A DNA stretch of 64,000 nucleotides from Schistocerca nitens (Eukaryota > Arthropoda > Insecta > Orthoptera > Acrididae): positions 80,911,387-80,975,386 of the forward strand of contig NC_064622.1 of NCBI RefSeq assembly GCF_023898315.1, read 5' to 3'. Below are positions 11,470 through 23,954 of this stretch, piece after piece. The translations under genes were made by a program, and so were the position numbers. A model generated the notes under the pieces. That model was given only the letters and a program-made list of their open reading frames with translations, ran no database searches and was not told the DNA's origin. Numbering within the stretch: position 1 is the first letter of the stretch; every line of letters starts with the position of its first letter.

Positions 11470-11851
11470 AAACTTCCTCGTAGATTAAATGACCAAGACT
11501 CAAACTCAGGACCTTTGACTCTTGGAGGCAAGTGATCTACCACCTGAGCTACGCAAGCACGCCTCACTACTTCCCCTCACAGCTTTATTTTCACCAGTAT
11601 CTCGTGTCTTACCTTCCAAACCACAGAAGCTAGCCTGTGAACCTTGCAGAACTAGCAGTGGTGGAAGAAAGGATATTGCGGAGACAAGTCTTAGCTACAG
11701 CTTGGGGGTAGTTTCCAGAACGAAATTTTCACTCTGCAGCAGAGTGGGCACTGATATGTCTCGGTTCTCGCTCCGGCACACAGTTTTAATCTGCCAGTGA
11801 GTTATACACCAGACCACACTCCACTGCAGAGTGAAAATTTCATTCTGAAAT
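11470..11851 (-). repeat. tRNA-like repeat with nested inverted repeats (382 bp)
   Basis: On the minus strand a tRNA-like stretch runs GCTCAGGTGGTAGATCACTT (A-box region, about 11550-11531), followed by GAGTTTGAGTC (B-box-like, about 11508-11498). Arms near the ends repeat in inverse: CAGAACGAAATTTTCACTCT at 11716-11735 against AGAGTGAAAATTTCATTCTG at 11828-11847. A 9-bp duplication with one mismatch brackets it (GGATTTATA 11461-11469; GGAGTTATA 11852-11860). It sits between endonuclease and RT of the Jockey-like LINE. I recall similar repeats as common in grasshopper sequence. The copy is too diverged to be a tRNA gene. Confidence 0.65.
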
Positions 11852-13911
11852 GGAGTTATAGACAGAAAAATATTGAACACATACAGTATCTAATCAGTGA
11901 ACAATCTTAGAGAGGGGTGTATGATACCTCTCTTATCATTGAACAGATGGGAATTTTCTTGAAAATTTGCAAGCATAACTTTCATATGGCTTTTCCAAAA
12001 CGGGAAGTGATTTTCAGAATCATAGACAGATTCAAAAACTGGATTACAAGAAGGATTTTAGTATCTTGTAAAAAGAAGCGGGACCTTTCCTGCTCTCAAA
12101 AACTGGCAGTAATTTAGAATGTTGTAATTATTTCAAAAAAATACATGATGCTTACGAAACGTGTCATAAGAGCCAAAACGTAAGGAAAATGAGAAATATA
12201 TGATGAAGTCGCCAACAAAACTAAGTCCATGTGGAAAACTGGGCAGTATACAGTATTATGGGGAAGAACACAACTCACAAAAATAGATATTGCACGATGG
12301 CAAAAATGTCACTGATTCTAGGGCAGTTGCAAACAACATCAATTCTTATTATGCAGTTGTAGCTGGGAACTTAGTGACGTAAAAGTTTGTGAACCCACCC
12401 AGTATAGCCTTGAAAAAATTTCCATCTATTTCGTTGATCTAGTTGGCCCAACGAAAGTCCTAAATGGCATTAATTCACTAATGGGTAATGATTCAGCTGA
12501 TATTGATGATATTCAACATTATCTCACAAAATAAACAGCAGGACACATGTTCCTTCTTTTATTAGGCATATGAAATTTACTCCTATCAAGTCGTGCCCTC
12601 CCACAGCAACTGAAAATGGCAGAGGTAATTCCCCTACTTAAAAAAAGTGATCAGCTATGTATGGGCAAATATATCCCTTGGCACTACTGTCAGGATTTTC
12701 GAAAACTGTTGAAAAACTGTTGTTTTCACAACTAACTACTTTCTTCAACAACACTAATATTATATTTGGATGTCAAGATTGCTTCAGGGCACTGCAGTCA
12801 ACTGAAACAGCCACTTTCAACCTGAACGACCATGTGTTAAATACAGTAGACAACAAAAGAAAAATCTCCGGTTTATTCTTGGGCCTAACAAACGTTTTTA
12901 ATGTGACTGATCATTCTGTGCTCATGACAAAGTTTGAACAGATGGTGGAAGATGTGTGCCAAATGAGTGGATTAAAGCATATATGCAAGATAGCTTTCAG
13001 ATAACTGAAATTTCTTATTTAGAAGGAAATGAACTCTGGGAACATCTTTCAGAACCATGTGGACCAAGTCTTATTGCAACTACAAAAGATATTGCGAAGG
13101 AAGTGTCTGAGTGATTTATCAGAAACAGACTATAGTTAGTCTTCAAAAACAGCGCTCACGAATTTCCACACAGATCAAAATAAAAATGCAGCACAACCGG
13201 TAATATGTACAGATACTCAAGACATTAGTGCTGTCACTGAAACTAAATCTTTTAGGATTCGTATCTTAGAAAACCTTAAATGGAGCTCCCATACCCCATT
13301 ACTAAATTCAGAACTACCTAAAGTCAGCTTTGTAGCAAGAATCCTTTGCAACTTTATAACAGATTACCAAGGCATATAAATTGTCTTCCTAAACTACAAA
13401 ACCTTAAAAAGTCTATAACAGCCCACCTACTGCAAAGCTGCTACTATTCAACCTGACAGTACCTTATGCAAGGAAGCATGTAATTCATACATTTAATTGT
13501 AGAAATATGTTATAAACATTGTAGTTATTTGCCGTATAGATTCAATTTGTTATAAAAACTTAAAAGATATATGGTTAATGGATGTAAAACCAACAGCAGT
13601 TTTCCATACAATACCTTGTGTACGATATATGTGCTACAAAAGAGATTAATATGAACAAATAAATAAATAAATCTATACTGGTATCAATGGCATCATCAAG
13701 CTGCTGTCCAAAATCCCACCCCAGACAGAACGTATTTAAAATACTTTCAGACACTAAACACGTTGTGGCCTCTCTTCAATGTTCACAACAGCACACTTAA
13801 AATCAAAACCTAATACCTATCGTCGTATTTTCTATGCTTGCGTTTCCTATCTTCATTACCACGTTCATTATTATCCTCAGCATGTCCTCGCGTTCACGTC
13901 TAGACTGCAGT

Positions 13912-14522
13912 GAGAGAGCACCTTGAGTTCCTGCTGCTAATAAGGCGAGTACACCATTCGTTTGTTACATATTTTTACGAGCTTCAAACAGGAATGACTT
14001 ATTTTCGGTTATCTGTGTAGTTACTAGTATATTTTTGTAATTTCTTGTGTGTTAGAGTGATTACTATGCACAACATTTTATTTTAATAACAGTGTAGCAT
14101 GCATGATGATGATTCTGGTTGGTTTGTAGGGCACCAAATTGCATGGTCATCAGCGCCTGTGCAAAGTCATAATCTTCATGCAGTCCAATTTTAGCCACTT
14201 TGACAAATGATGATGATAATGATGAAATGATGAGGACAACACAAACACCCTGTCCCCAGGCGGAGAAAATCCCCAACCTGGCCGGGAATCGAACCTGAGA
14301 CCCTGTGATCCAGAGGCAGCAACGTTAGCCGCTAGACCACGAGCTGCAGACTGTAGCGTACAGTACTGCCATTGTTATGGACCCTTGTATCGACCCTCTT
14401 ACCGTACAGACTTTTGTTTATTTTGGTTATAACAGCTTAGTGTCAGTTAGATCGTCAGGAGAGAGCACCTCGAATTCGTGCTGCTAATAAGCCCAGTACA
14501 CCATTCGTTTGTTACATATTTA
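13912..14522 (+). repeat. Duplicated ~60-bp unit in the LINE 5' region
   Basis: About 60 bp (GAGAGCACCTTGAGTTCCTG, then GTACACCATTCGTTTGTTAC) occurs at 13914-13972 and again, slightly diverged, at 14461-14519. The two units are separated by about 490 bp that include a SINE, so they were closer together originally. Tandem monomers in a 5' UTR can act as internal promoters in LINEs, but that role is inference here. Confidence 0.6.
14099..14351 (-). mobile_element. tRNA-derived SINE (family 2), minus orientation
   Basis: The minus strand starts with a tRNA-like head, CAGCTCGTGGTCTAGCGGCT (A-box region, about 14348-14329), and GGTTCGATTCCC (B box) about 40 nt on. A body with GATGACCATGCAATTTGGTG and an (ATC)n-like 3' end near 14100-14110 follow. 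TGTAGC at 14093-14098 and 14352-14357 is the likely duplication. It is inserted in the 5' region of the CR1-like LINE. It is unrelated in head sequence to the other two SINE families here. Confidence 0.8.
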
Positions 14523-14558
14523 AAAAGGAGCGATTTCAGTAATGGATAGGAACTGTGA

Positions 14559-15541
14559 TTGCTGTGTGCAGATGCGAGCTTAGTTGGTGATCCTTTTATC
14601 ACAGTTTCAGGCAGTGTTGTCTTCCATCACACAGCCTGGGGCTGCTGCCAAGGGGTGTCACTGTGGGGGGGTCAGAAGCGGAAATGTGGGGGACGTCGAG
14701 GACGTCCCATGTGTCCCCCAATCGGTCCACTTCTCTGGCTGCCCCTGGTACTGCATGCACTGAAGTTGACCCCTCACCGGTGGTCGAGTGGGAGATCATC
14801 CCAAAGTCTGGCAGGCAGCAAAAGACATTCCGAGGGGCTGACCATAGGGTCTCCCCGGTCCGTTAGACGAAGAGGTTTCGGGCGTTGTCTGTGGCTGACG
14901 AAGTCTCCTAGCTGGATACAGTCGTCCACCCTGTTCCAGAGGAACCTTCATGGCCTACAAGATCTGGGATTTCCCAGAGGGTGAGTTTGCTATTAGTTGG
15001 GAGCGCCAACATTAGGCGCGTAATGGGACCACTTAGGAACGTGGCTGCCAAGGAGTGGAAGGAAGCCAGTGCTCACTCCATGTGCATACTGTGGGGGGAG
15101 GGTGGGTGAATCATTCCAAATGTGCGAAGGGTGCTTCCATATGCCATGAAGAGTACAGCGTGCAGCCAAATGCAGATGGTGGCTCATGTCTGTACCAATG
15201 ACGTGTGTCGCTTTGCATCGGAAGAGATTCTCTCTGGTTCTGGGAGGCTAGCAGAAATGGTAAAGACTGCCAGCCTTGCTTGCAAGTTTAAGGCGGAGTT
15301 CATCATCTGCAGCATCGCCGACAGAACCGACTGTGGTTCTTTGGTTCAGAGCCGAGTGGGGGGTCTGAATCAGAGGCTCAGGCGGTTCTGTAATCGTGTA
15401 GGATGCAGATTTCCTGACACGCGCCATCGGGTGGTGGGTTTCCGGGTTCTGCTTAATAGGTCAGGTGTTTACTACATACAGGATGCGGCAACACGGGTAG
15501 CGGGGGCTGTGTGGAAGGGACTGGGCCGTTTTTTAGGTTAG
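14559..15541 (+). pseudogene. CR1-like LINE ORF1 relic with SGNH-type esterase motifs
   Basis: An uninterrupted frame at 15122-15541 contains MQMVAHVCTNDVCRF near 15170-15215, where an intact protein would have HVGTNDV (SGNH block III, glycine replaced by cysteine). It also contains IICSIADRTDCGSLV near 15305, and YIQDAATRVAG near 15477 in the place of the C-terminal D-H block. The upstream part (14559-15120) is shifted among frames. It includes GSANIRRVMGPLRNV near 15000-15045, which may correspond to the nucleophile block. Established: CR1 and related LINEs encode an esterase-like ORF1. The key residues are altered, so activity is unlikely. Confidence 0.55.
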
Positions 15542-16277
15542 AGGGTCTCAGGAAACCACAGAAAAGGAATCCATCTGAAAGGGGGCAGGTAAAACACAGT
15601 AAGGTAGTTGTAGAAACGATCGATATTATAGTATTAAATTGTCGTAACTGTGTTGGGAAAGAACCAGAGCTGCAAGCCCTAATAGAAAGCACTGAAGCAC
15701 AAGTAGTTGCAGGTACGGAAAGCTGGATAAAGTCAGAAATAAGTTCAGCCAAAACTTTTTCGAACGACCTCACAGTGTTCAGAAAGGATGGATTAAATAT
15801 AGTTGGTGGAGGAGTATTTCTTACTGTCAGAAGTAGTTTACCTTCTAGTGAAATTGAAGTAGATAGTTCCTGCGAAATAGTATGTGTAGAGGTTATACTT
15901 GACAATCGGACTAAACTATTTTACCGACCCCCCGACTCAGAAGATGCTGAACAGTTCAAAGAAAACTTGAGTCTCAGTTCAAATAGGTACCCCAATACTA
16001 TAATCTGTGGTGATTTCAGTCTACCCTCAATATGCTGGAAACAATATACGTTTAAATTGGGCGGCAGGCATAAAACGTCACCCGAAATTGTACTGAATGC
16101 TTTCTCAGAAAATTATTTAGAACAATTAGAACATGAGTCCAATCGAAGCGTATATGACTGCAAAAGCATACTTGTCCTCTTGGCAACAAATGACCCTAGA
16201 CAAATAGGGAGTATCATGACGGTTACAGGGATTAGCGACCACAAGGCAGTTGCTGTTAAGATGAATACCGTAACACT

Positions 16278-18011
16278 TGTAACGTTTTAACTTTAATTTT
16301 GGTATGATGAAAGCGTTACTGCTAATGAAAGCGGGTTGGAAGCTGTGAGCTGTCAGGGGAAGTTAATCTTGCATTACTAAGCAACAGTTTCACGACTGGG
16401 TATCTAGTCTAGGTTTACCAAATTCCCAAACAGACTAACATTGATTATAATCTTTTACAGTCATACAACAACCGGTAATATATGTATATATAAAAAAAGG
16501 AGAATTTAAATAAAAAGAAAGAAATCAGTTTATATTTGCAAATTTGTTTTAAGATTGATCATTGAAATTTCAGCATATTATACGTGAGTTATACTGAGCT
16601 GGTGCCTTATTTACGATTGTGAAAATGTGAGATTGGAATCTTACGGAACACATAAAATATGGAGCCAAGATTGGGAGACTGGATACAACACTGCATTCAT
16701 AAAACAACACACAAAGAACATTGGAACACATGCAAGAGAAAGTTAACCACAACCAACAGATTCAAATTTTCAGTCAAAGAAATTACGTTCGTAGCACAAT
16801 CCTGTCCGTCGTGTAATTACCACACACTGGTATACTAAATTCATATTAACTCTTTGTGAAATCTTCCCAAGAAGAATAGCTGAGGGCTACTTTGATGATT
16901 CCACCACATGCTTCACGTGGTCAACTTGGTTTACAGAAAGCGTATAACTCCACAGTAATTTTGATAATAAAATAAATTCGATCGAAAAGCAATTGACAAA
17001 AGAAAAACCTTGAACTGGTTACTAACGTCTTACTATTAACCTGATGGGTCAAACAGTTATATAAGCACGTGGTACTGGTCTCGCAAAGTACACCCCACGT
17101 GGGTTGAACATAAAGAAAAGTTGCTATATTGAAAATATTGTTAAGACGAGACGTTATAATCACACAAGCATTCGCATTTAAGATTGATCTTAGTTGGAGT
17201 TACTGACCAACACGTGGTTCCACTTTACTCACAAAGTAATGACAAAGCAACTACCGCAAAATAATCTGAACTTGACACGAGAATTACACTACGCTGCAAT
17301 TTAAGATAGCATTAGATATTTTAGAGCTAAACCTGAAATCACGGTGATTAAACTTTCAGTTAGGCTGAACTTAACAAATCCATTGTCCTACGGACTTAGC
17401 AGACACGCGCTTAGCCGGAGATCTTACCATTTCAGACGCTCGCCACCGCCAGACTGCCACTGCCTACTGCCAGACTGCAACTCTAACTACTCAGCGTGCT
17501 TCCTGAGGGTCGCTCACAAAGACAAACGGAAGGGGCCAGAGGGGCAGCTTCCTATACCAACATGACAAGGGACGGACCGGACCATACTAAGAATAGAAAC
17601 CTCTTTGCTTTTAGGAACCGTAGCTACCTGTTCCGACGTTGGTCCCACTGTTCTCTAGCAGACAGCCTTGTCTGCTACCCTCAAGCATGCAACTACAAAC
17701 ACATTTGATCATTCATCCTCTCACACAGAAGGGAAGGGGGATGACAGTATCTTATCATATACAGTATATAACAGAAAGCGGATGTAGGTTCCGTATGAGA
17801 CTGTGTGACATGAATTACATATATACTGTGTTTTAAAGTGTAGTAGTGTGACAGATCGTTCTTGTTTACGTGTAAAAGTAACACGTTCCACTACTCAGTC
17901 TCCTCCCAGATAGTCAGAAACGCCATAGTAAATTTAGAAGAGGAATTTATTCCATAAAAGACAACAAATTTGAGAAATTAAACATGAAAGGAATCCAACA
18001 GAGACCTTTCA
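16278..18011 (-). repeat. 3' LTR of the gag-only element
   Basis: On the minus strand it begins TGAAAGGTCTCTG at 18011 and ends GTTACA at 16278. Over about 16370-18011 it differs from the other LTR at only about half a dozen positions that I noticed. The outermost ~90 bp (16278-16370) is much more different, roughly two-thirds identical. The segment upstream on the minus strand (about 18034-18012, ending GTTGGGGTTA) is a weak polypurine tract. Confidence 0.85.
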
Positions 18012-21000
18012 TAACCCCAACGCTCCGGGAAAAGACTGTGCAGGGAATTTTCTGGCCATGCTAGGACATTCCCAAGCAGGCTTCTCACACCCTACTTAAA
18101 CCAAAAGTGTAAAGAAAAGGCAAAAGGTCACCAGCTACTTGCTAAAACACAATAATTTCAAACATCTTTACAATCTACCAATTTCAAAGAGAGAAAAAAA
18201 AACACAATCTGTTACACCTATTTAAAAGATCGTGTGGACCTAAATCGGTCAGCAAGTAAAAACAATGGTTCCTGTGTCATTAATATGAAAACAATTTCTG
18301 GTTGTTACCCTTATGGAGTTCACCAGTATTTGCTCATTGCAAGAGCCAAATCATCACAGAAAAATTTATGACTGTTTATTAACAAGCAAAATTTATGAAA
18401 ATAGCAAAGGTGCCACAGCAATTAAAAAAAAGAACATGAAATAACATCAGTATTATAAAGCAGAACATTACAATGCACAATTCGCAAAAGCAAAAAAATT
18501 GATAAGAAAAAAAAACATGTTTTACAAAGTGGTTATCGCAAAAAAAAATCTATATCTTACAAAACTAATAATTTGTAGAATTAAAATAACTATGTGGCAC
18601 TAATTTAATCACTCTACTATATTTCAATTAGCTAGCAAACAATGAGCACTGTGTCATTATACTGAAACTACAATAATTATGTGATTGTTCCTCACAATTA
18701 ATATGCCCCATGCAAAGGCTAATCGATCACAGTCCAATGAGAATGAATAGCAATCTGACTGATAAACGAAGCAATGCCACTGCAATGAATTTACGAAACA
18801 AAATGTCACAAATCTAATACATAACACAAGAACAAACATTGATCAATAAAACAGTACAATAGTCAACATCTAAAACAAAACTCCAATAAATAAAACACCT
18901 GCAAAATACAACAGTCAAAGTTTAAAAAAAATATAGAACACCTGCAAAATACAAGAGTCAGAGTTTAATAAACACCAATAAATCGAGTCCCTGCAAAACA
19001 CACGAGTCAAAGTTTCTGTGACAGAATCACACGTATATGCATTGAACTAAGAACCGTATAATCACTGTTCACTGATACACTCACTAGTTCCACTGTTCCG
19101 AGGCACAATATAAGGGGAGGGGGAGGGGGTTCGTCGCCGCAGCTGTCAGTAGGGATTTTTGTCCATCTGTTGCGTGCAATCCCGCCGTCTCTGCCCTCTC
19201 ATGAAGTTTCTCTTGGTGGTCTGTGTCACGTACATCTCGATTTGGTTCCATGTTTGTGTTGTCAAATTCGTGGGGTATCCTCGTTTGACACGCCAGGTTG
19301 ATATTCTTGGGCAAGGATGACACTTAATGGCTCTTCTTTTGTGCCACCCTTAGCGACCAGAGAACATCAAACCATGATTTACTGTCGCTTGACAGTAGGC
19401 ATACTTCAGGAAATGTCGATAGGCGTCATTGACGTCTGCAAGTTTCTCTGGACAGTACCTGTCAAAAGGCTCCACGCCCCTTGTTTTGTTTCACCGCGGC
19501 CGTCTCGTCACGGTCGCGTGCGTGTGGTGTGTTGCCAGCAGATGGATTTCCGCGCGGTGGACCGCTCGCCCATCTCAGGTCAACGCCTTCACGAAGGGTC
19601 GCACGGGGTGGCCGCCCATTAGCTCCAGGTACAAGGGAAAGTGTTTGCGGCGGCCCTTCTTTTGTTGTCGGCCGCGCTCCCGAAGTGGCCTGGCTGACAG
19701 CGTGTCCTGCTGGGAAACCCGCCAGTTTACAACTAGTCCGGCTGCTCCCGCTGTCTCTTAAGAGTTTTGCCGGTTCGCTTTCACGTTCTCAACTGCATTC
19801 ACAGAAATTTTTCATCATTCTTATGTGATTACACAATGTCATACATAATACCACTTAGTATTGTCTTTCACAATTTTTAAGAACAAAGTGAAACTTAATT
19901 AATTTTTTTATTTTTTTTATAGAAATAATTAGATGAATCGACAATATAAAATAAAATTTAAATGACTTGACCATGTAAAAAAAAATAAAAGTGAAATGAC
20001 TTGACAATGTAAAAAAATTAAAATTAAATGAACTGACAATATAATATTTAAATCCACATCACTAATGTGGTTCACTTACGTTTTAATAAATCAAGTGCTA
20101 CTTATTAATTCACTAAAATGAATAGGATTATCCCTTGTGCAAGTATAGGTCAGGACAGCATAGGGTTCACATGTTATTTACACACACACATGCAGACCTG
20201 TTGTCTATTCTACAAACTAACTACCCATAAACATGCATTACTCATAATTCTACTTCTATCCACTCCTAGTTAAGCCCACAAGCTACTCCAATTCTATTTC
20301 AACACCGTGTATATACCACTACAGCAATGTTCTAATTCGCCCTCTTCTTGACGCTCGCGGCATACGTCTTGTCATATAATGAATATGGAGACTTTCCTGA
20401 AACATACACATTAAAAAGAACAATGGTTATTTACACGCCAAAACATTTATACCAGTTCACACACCTGAAAAGAGACTCGCAATTATACTTTTATCATACT
20501 CATATATTCACACATAAAACAGTAAGAAAATTTCATGTAAAATTACGTTATCACAAGAGTTAATCACGCAGATGACTCTGAGAACCATAAAAAAATGTCT
20601 GCACTATACAGGTTATACTACATTTTCTTACCCATTTTGCTGCGATTTCGTTCCTTCCTTAAGTTACCTTTCGCTTCCAAATCAGTTATTTCGCCTGTGG
20701 TGGTTATTCTGGATTCATTTCTCATGAATGGCAAAAATTGTGGTCACCTCTATTCTGTAAAACAGTATCATCTTAACATATTGAACTTACAACAGACACA
20801 AAAGATTCGAATCCTCCTGTAGTTTAAATGACAAATGTTTTGCTTCATCCTTATTACCTTAAACCAAGCTTTCCTTCGTCCCATAATCAAAATTATTTAA
20901 TCATCCTCTACCTTCAAGAGGGAAATTTCCTCAGTACAAATCATATAGGCTGCAGTGCATCCCGCACCAGTGAAAACAGTAGACTGTAATGCTCACAGCA

Positions 21001-21945
21001 TCAGCAAAACACATAAACGTCGCTTTTCTAGGACAAGTATTAACGCAGAATAATTTTTTAGGCTTTGGGTCAACATCAATCAAGACTACAAAAAGGATCC
21101 ATATTTCCGTTCCATTCTCCATTTGCTGAAAAACTGCTCGTATTTGACTACCACAATAATATTTCAGGGCCACGTAAATTACACAAACCACAATTCTTCT
21201 TTCACCTTGAAGGGAATCAATATACTTACGAAATCCACAGACAGCACTTTACGTACTCAGCTATAAAGAACAAAAAAAAGACATATATCATCAATATTAA
21301 CATATCATCGCATATTGGGAAGCCAATGGTTAAACAATCGTATTATCACATCCTGTTTTCAAGATTCCAGATTTACTCATTCCTTTCTCAGAGTCCTCCT
21401 ATCTTAAAAATATTCATACAGCACGCATACTATAGTAAGAGATCCTCATTTATACTGACAGATATAGAATAGTAATAGATAGATAGTAGCACTGAAAGCA
21501 GAAAATCGGAAACAAGGCTACTAACAGCTAGGGACCTGGGTTTGCCAGACCCATAATACCCACAGATCGGATATTCCCCTGAGTTTTTGCACTAATTCAG
21601 CAACGATCTTGCTTCTCTCAGGAGCGACTCCATTCAATTTACACACCAAAAAAACATAAACAGCATTTTACTCGTTCACAAAGAAACATTTTATGTTCAC
21701 ATTTGAACCAACCTAAATCCTAATTGCACAAGGAAAGAAAAAAATTAAAAACATCACTTCAATCAATCACATAGAAACATCTTTATCATTATTTTTACCA
21801 ACATATTATTCAAAATGCATATGTCACAAATTTAAACTAATCAATTCTTTCTCCTCACCGTCCTCTCTACTTCTCACTGTCCTTTCTACTCATTTGCCAT
21901 GTCGCTCATTTGTTCCGATTTGGCGCCTTCTGGGCTGATCATTTG
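18012..21945. other. Internal region of the gag-only element without recognisable coding sequence
   Basis: This is where pol should lie for a minus-strand element. It is AT-rich except for a GC-rich block at about 19110-19790. No D-D-E integrase, YxDD reverse transcriptase or DTG/DSG protease motif was seen on either strand. Short open frames at 19084-19323 (minus), 19429-19828 (plus, several frames) and 21065-21472 (plus) resemble nothing I recognise. Confidence 0.6.
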
Positions 21946-23954
21946 TCATTGCCGGTTTCGTTCATTTCCATTTACTGGATTATGTCTAGGGTTGGCCGGC
22001 CGAATTTCAACATCATGTGGGGCTCCGCCTACAATCCTACTCCCACCGTGTTCATCGTAGTAACGATTCTGGTTGCCGTACCTGTAGCGTTCACGATCTT
22101 GTCCACGTCCTCGATCATTTCCGCTGTTCCACCTGTGTTCGCGACTGTTACCCCAGTTTCTATACGGCCTGTCCCGATTATTGTTCCGTTCGCGTCGCGA
22201 CGACCGGTCACGCCGTTGATTAGTACGACGGCCACGACTGCGATCGCGCTGCTGTGCCCCATAATAACTTTGTGCCTGATTAGACGGGCATTCTCCTGTA
22301 TTGTATTCCAACTCTTGGAGAAGTGTTTTAAACGTTTCCACGTCCTCTTTGCATCGTCCCGCAAGAATGACGTGCCGCAAGTGCATCGGCAATTTGGTGA
22401 TGCATATCCTAATTAGTTCCGCAGGCCCGTATGGGTCGTATAAAAATTGATTTGCCTGCAGCATGTGGTCGAATAGGCGTGAAGGCTGCCGAAACCAGAC
22501 TGGTTCAAATTTGGCAGCATAATTATGCCATGTTTGACCCTATCTTGTGCCGCTTCCGACCAATAGGCGGAGAGAAAGGCTTGTCGAAACTCCCGAGTGG
22601 AGTTGCAGTGACGCGCTGCCGACCTCATGCGAATCGCCGGTTCGCCTTCCAAATAGCCACACATATATTCTATCTTATGTGAACTTGCCCAGTCGGGAGG
22701 AAGACAAAACTCAAATTGCTCGAGCCATGCTCGTGGATGTATTCCTTTTTGCGAATTTCGGAATATCTCAAACTTTCTCACCGTAAGGAAATGTTTGAAA
22801 TCAAATCCCCGCATTTCCTCCTGGCGAGGCCCTTGAATGTTTCTATTCGTCTCATGTCTGCCCCTCAAAATACATTCTTCCCTGTCTTCAAAATCTCCCT
22901 CGTGGCCAGAGTCCCTCTCTACACTGTTCATACGGCTATTTTTAGTGCTATTGGCGAGTTCGGAATCACACGCCATGCAGTTTTCCAGATGCGCCACGCG
23001 TTCTTTTAATTCGCCTGTTACAGCTTTGTTTTGCCTGTTCACTTCGAACTGTCCCTTCTGAAATTTAAGAAGCGAACGCACTTCTTCGGTCTCTGCGGCC
23101 GCTACCGGTGTACTATTGTTCTCGCTTTCTGTCAGCTTCATCGTGCCTACAATGTCCGCTAATGCCGCAATCTTATCCTCTATTTGTCTCTTGTCCTCCG
23201 CCCCAGTCTGCTTCAATTGTTCAACCTGCTGTTCCAACACGTGGATCGCTAAACTGTTGTCCGCTATTGTGTTGCTAATGGACGTGGGACAATGCGTTTC
23301 CGCCTCTTGGACCCTCGAGAGTACCTGGTGGTGTTCCCTTTGGCATTCTTCCCTCCGCTCTTGGAAATTCCTAAGTAGCCGTTCTTCGCTTTCTTTAGAT
23401 TCGGCCTCGCCACTCAGCTTGCTCTGTTCTAGGGCTTGCAGATGGTCATCGATTTGTTCAAATGTATGGCCTAATTCTTTCATAATATCACTTTTTATTT
23501 CACTTGCCAGATTGTTTATTCTTTGTGAGATATCATCGGACACTCTCTGCATCGACTTGTCGACTTTATTTGTCTGCTGGATTAGTTTTTCGTCTATTTG
23601 TTCGCCTAGCTCGCGGATAGATTTTTCAGATGATTCTTTTTGTTCTCGGAACGATTTTTCTGATTTCTGCGTCATTTGTTCACCTACCTCGCGGATCGAT
23701 TTTTCGGATGATTCTTTATTTTGTTGCAATAAGGTTTTCAAGAGTTCTGCCAAATCAATTTGGTTAGTAGGAGGCAAATTTATTTCTGGCTCTGCTGTGA
23801 GCCCGTTCGTCCTGTTTTGCATTTCGTCTGAAGTATTTCCCATTGTATTTTCGGAACTGCCCGACGCATTAACATTCGAAATCAAATTATCCCCTTGGTC
23901 CATGTTGCTTAAGTTGTCGGACCGCTTACTTTTAGCTTGGTTACGTGTCTGCAT
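21946..23954 (-). pseudogene. Retroelement gag, single frameshift
   Basis: The main frame runs from ATG at 23954 to a stop at 22413 (513 codons). It overlaps a second frame (22464-21946) that continues the protein after an apparent one-base shift near 22440-22465. The N-terminal half is charged and repetitive (KESSEKSIRE repeated near residues 80-120) and is likely coiled coil to about residue 300. The capsid-like part contains PRAWLEQFEF and REFRQAFLSAYWS near residues 410-470. The tail (about 22210-21990) is rich in Arg, Asn and Gly, with no CCHC zinc knuckle. It resembles gag of Gypsy-like elements lacking knuckles, and the relic at 60815-63250. Confidence 0.75.

Larger units (their letters stand above)
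9136..13340 (+). pseudogene. Jockey-like LINE ORF2 relic: endonuclease and reverse transcriptase
   Basis: The endonuclease start reads FSQNVQSLRNKVDEN at 9138-9183. After the LTR, CVCEHWL-like sequence appears near 10865, then CERDIKTSAIELLP near 11027. LDQVY-type sequence lies near 11325. Beyond the tRNA-like repeat, a linker (EQMGIFLKI, FPKREV; 11940-12010) leads to RT: KMAEVIPLLKK near 12615, LSGFSKTVEKL near 12685, and FLGLTNVFN near 12880, which corresponds to FLDLTKAFD with both catalytic-region aspartates lost. The FADD block is missing from the shortened segment after 13010. LKWSSHTPLL-like thumb sequence appears near 13280. Many stops; non-functional. Confidence 0.65.
7790..13675 (+). 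mobile_element. Decayed Jockey-like LINE carrying three nested insertions
   Basis: The order is an ORF1 relic with an SGNH-type motif (7790-9080), the start of an endonuclease (about 9136-9187), the rest of the endonuclease (10847-11460), a reverse transcriptase (11870-13340), and an (AAAT)n tail near 13652-13670. Three foreign blocks break it: a SINE (8561-8812), an LTR (9188-10842) and a tRNA-like repeat (11470-11851), each bounded by a readable duplication. Joining the flanks restores homologous order, which is why I treat the fragments as one element. Clade is tentative: the RT resembles Jockey/CR1-group LINEs of insects. Confidence 0.65.

Noticed and set aside
21910..22416. 168-codon hydrophobic frame on the plus strand resembling a membrane protein
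   Set aside because: It is the complement of the Arg/Asn-rich tail of gag. The apparent hydrophobicity arises from reading those codons backwards.
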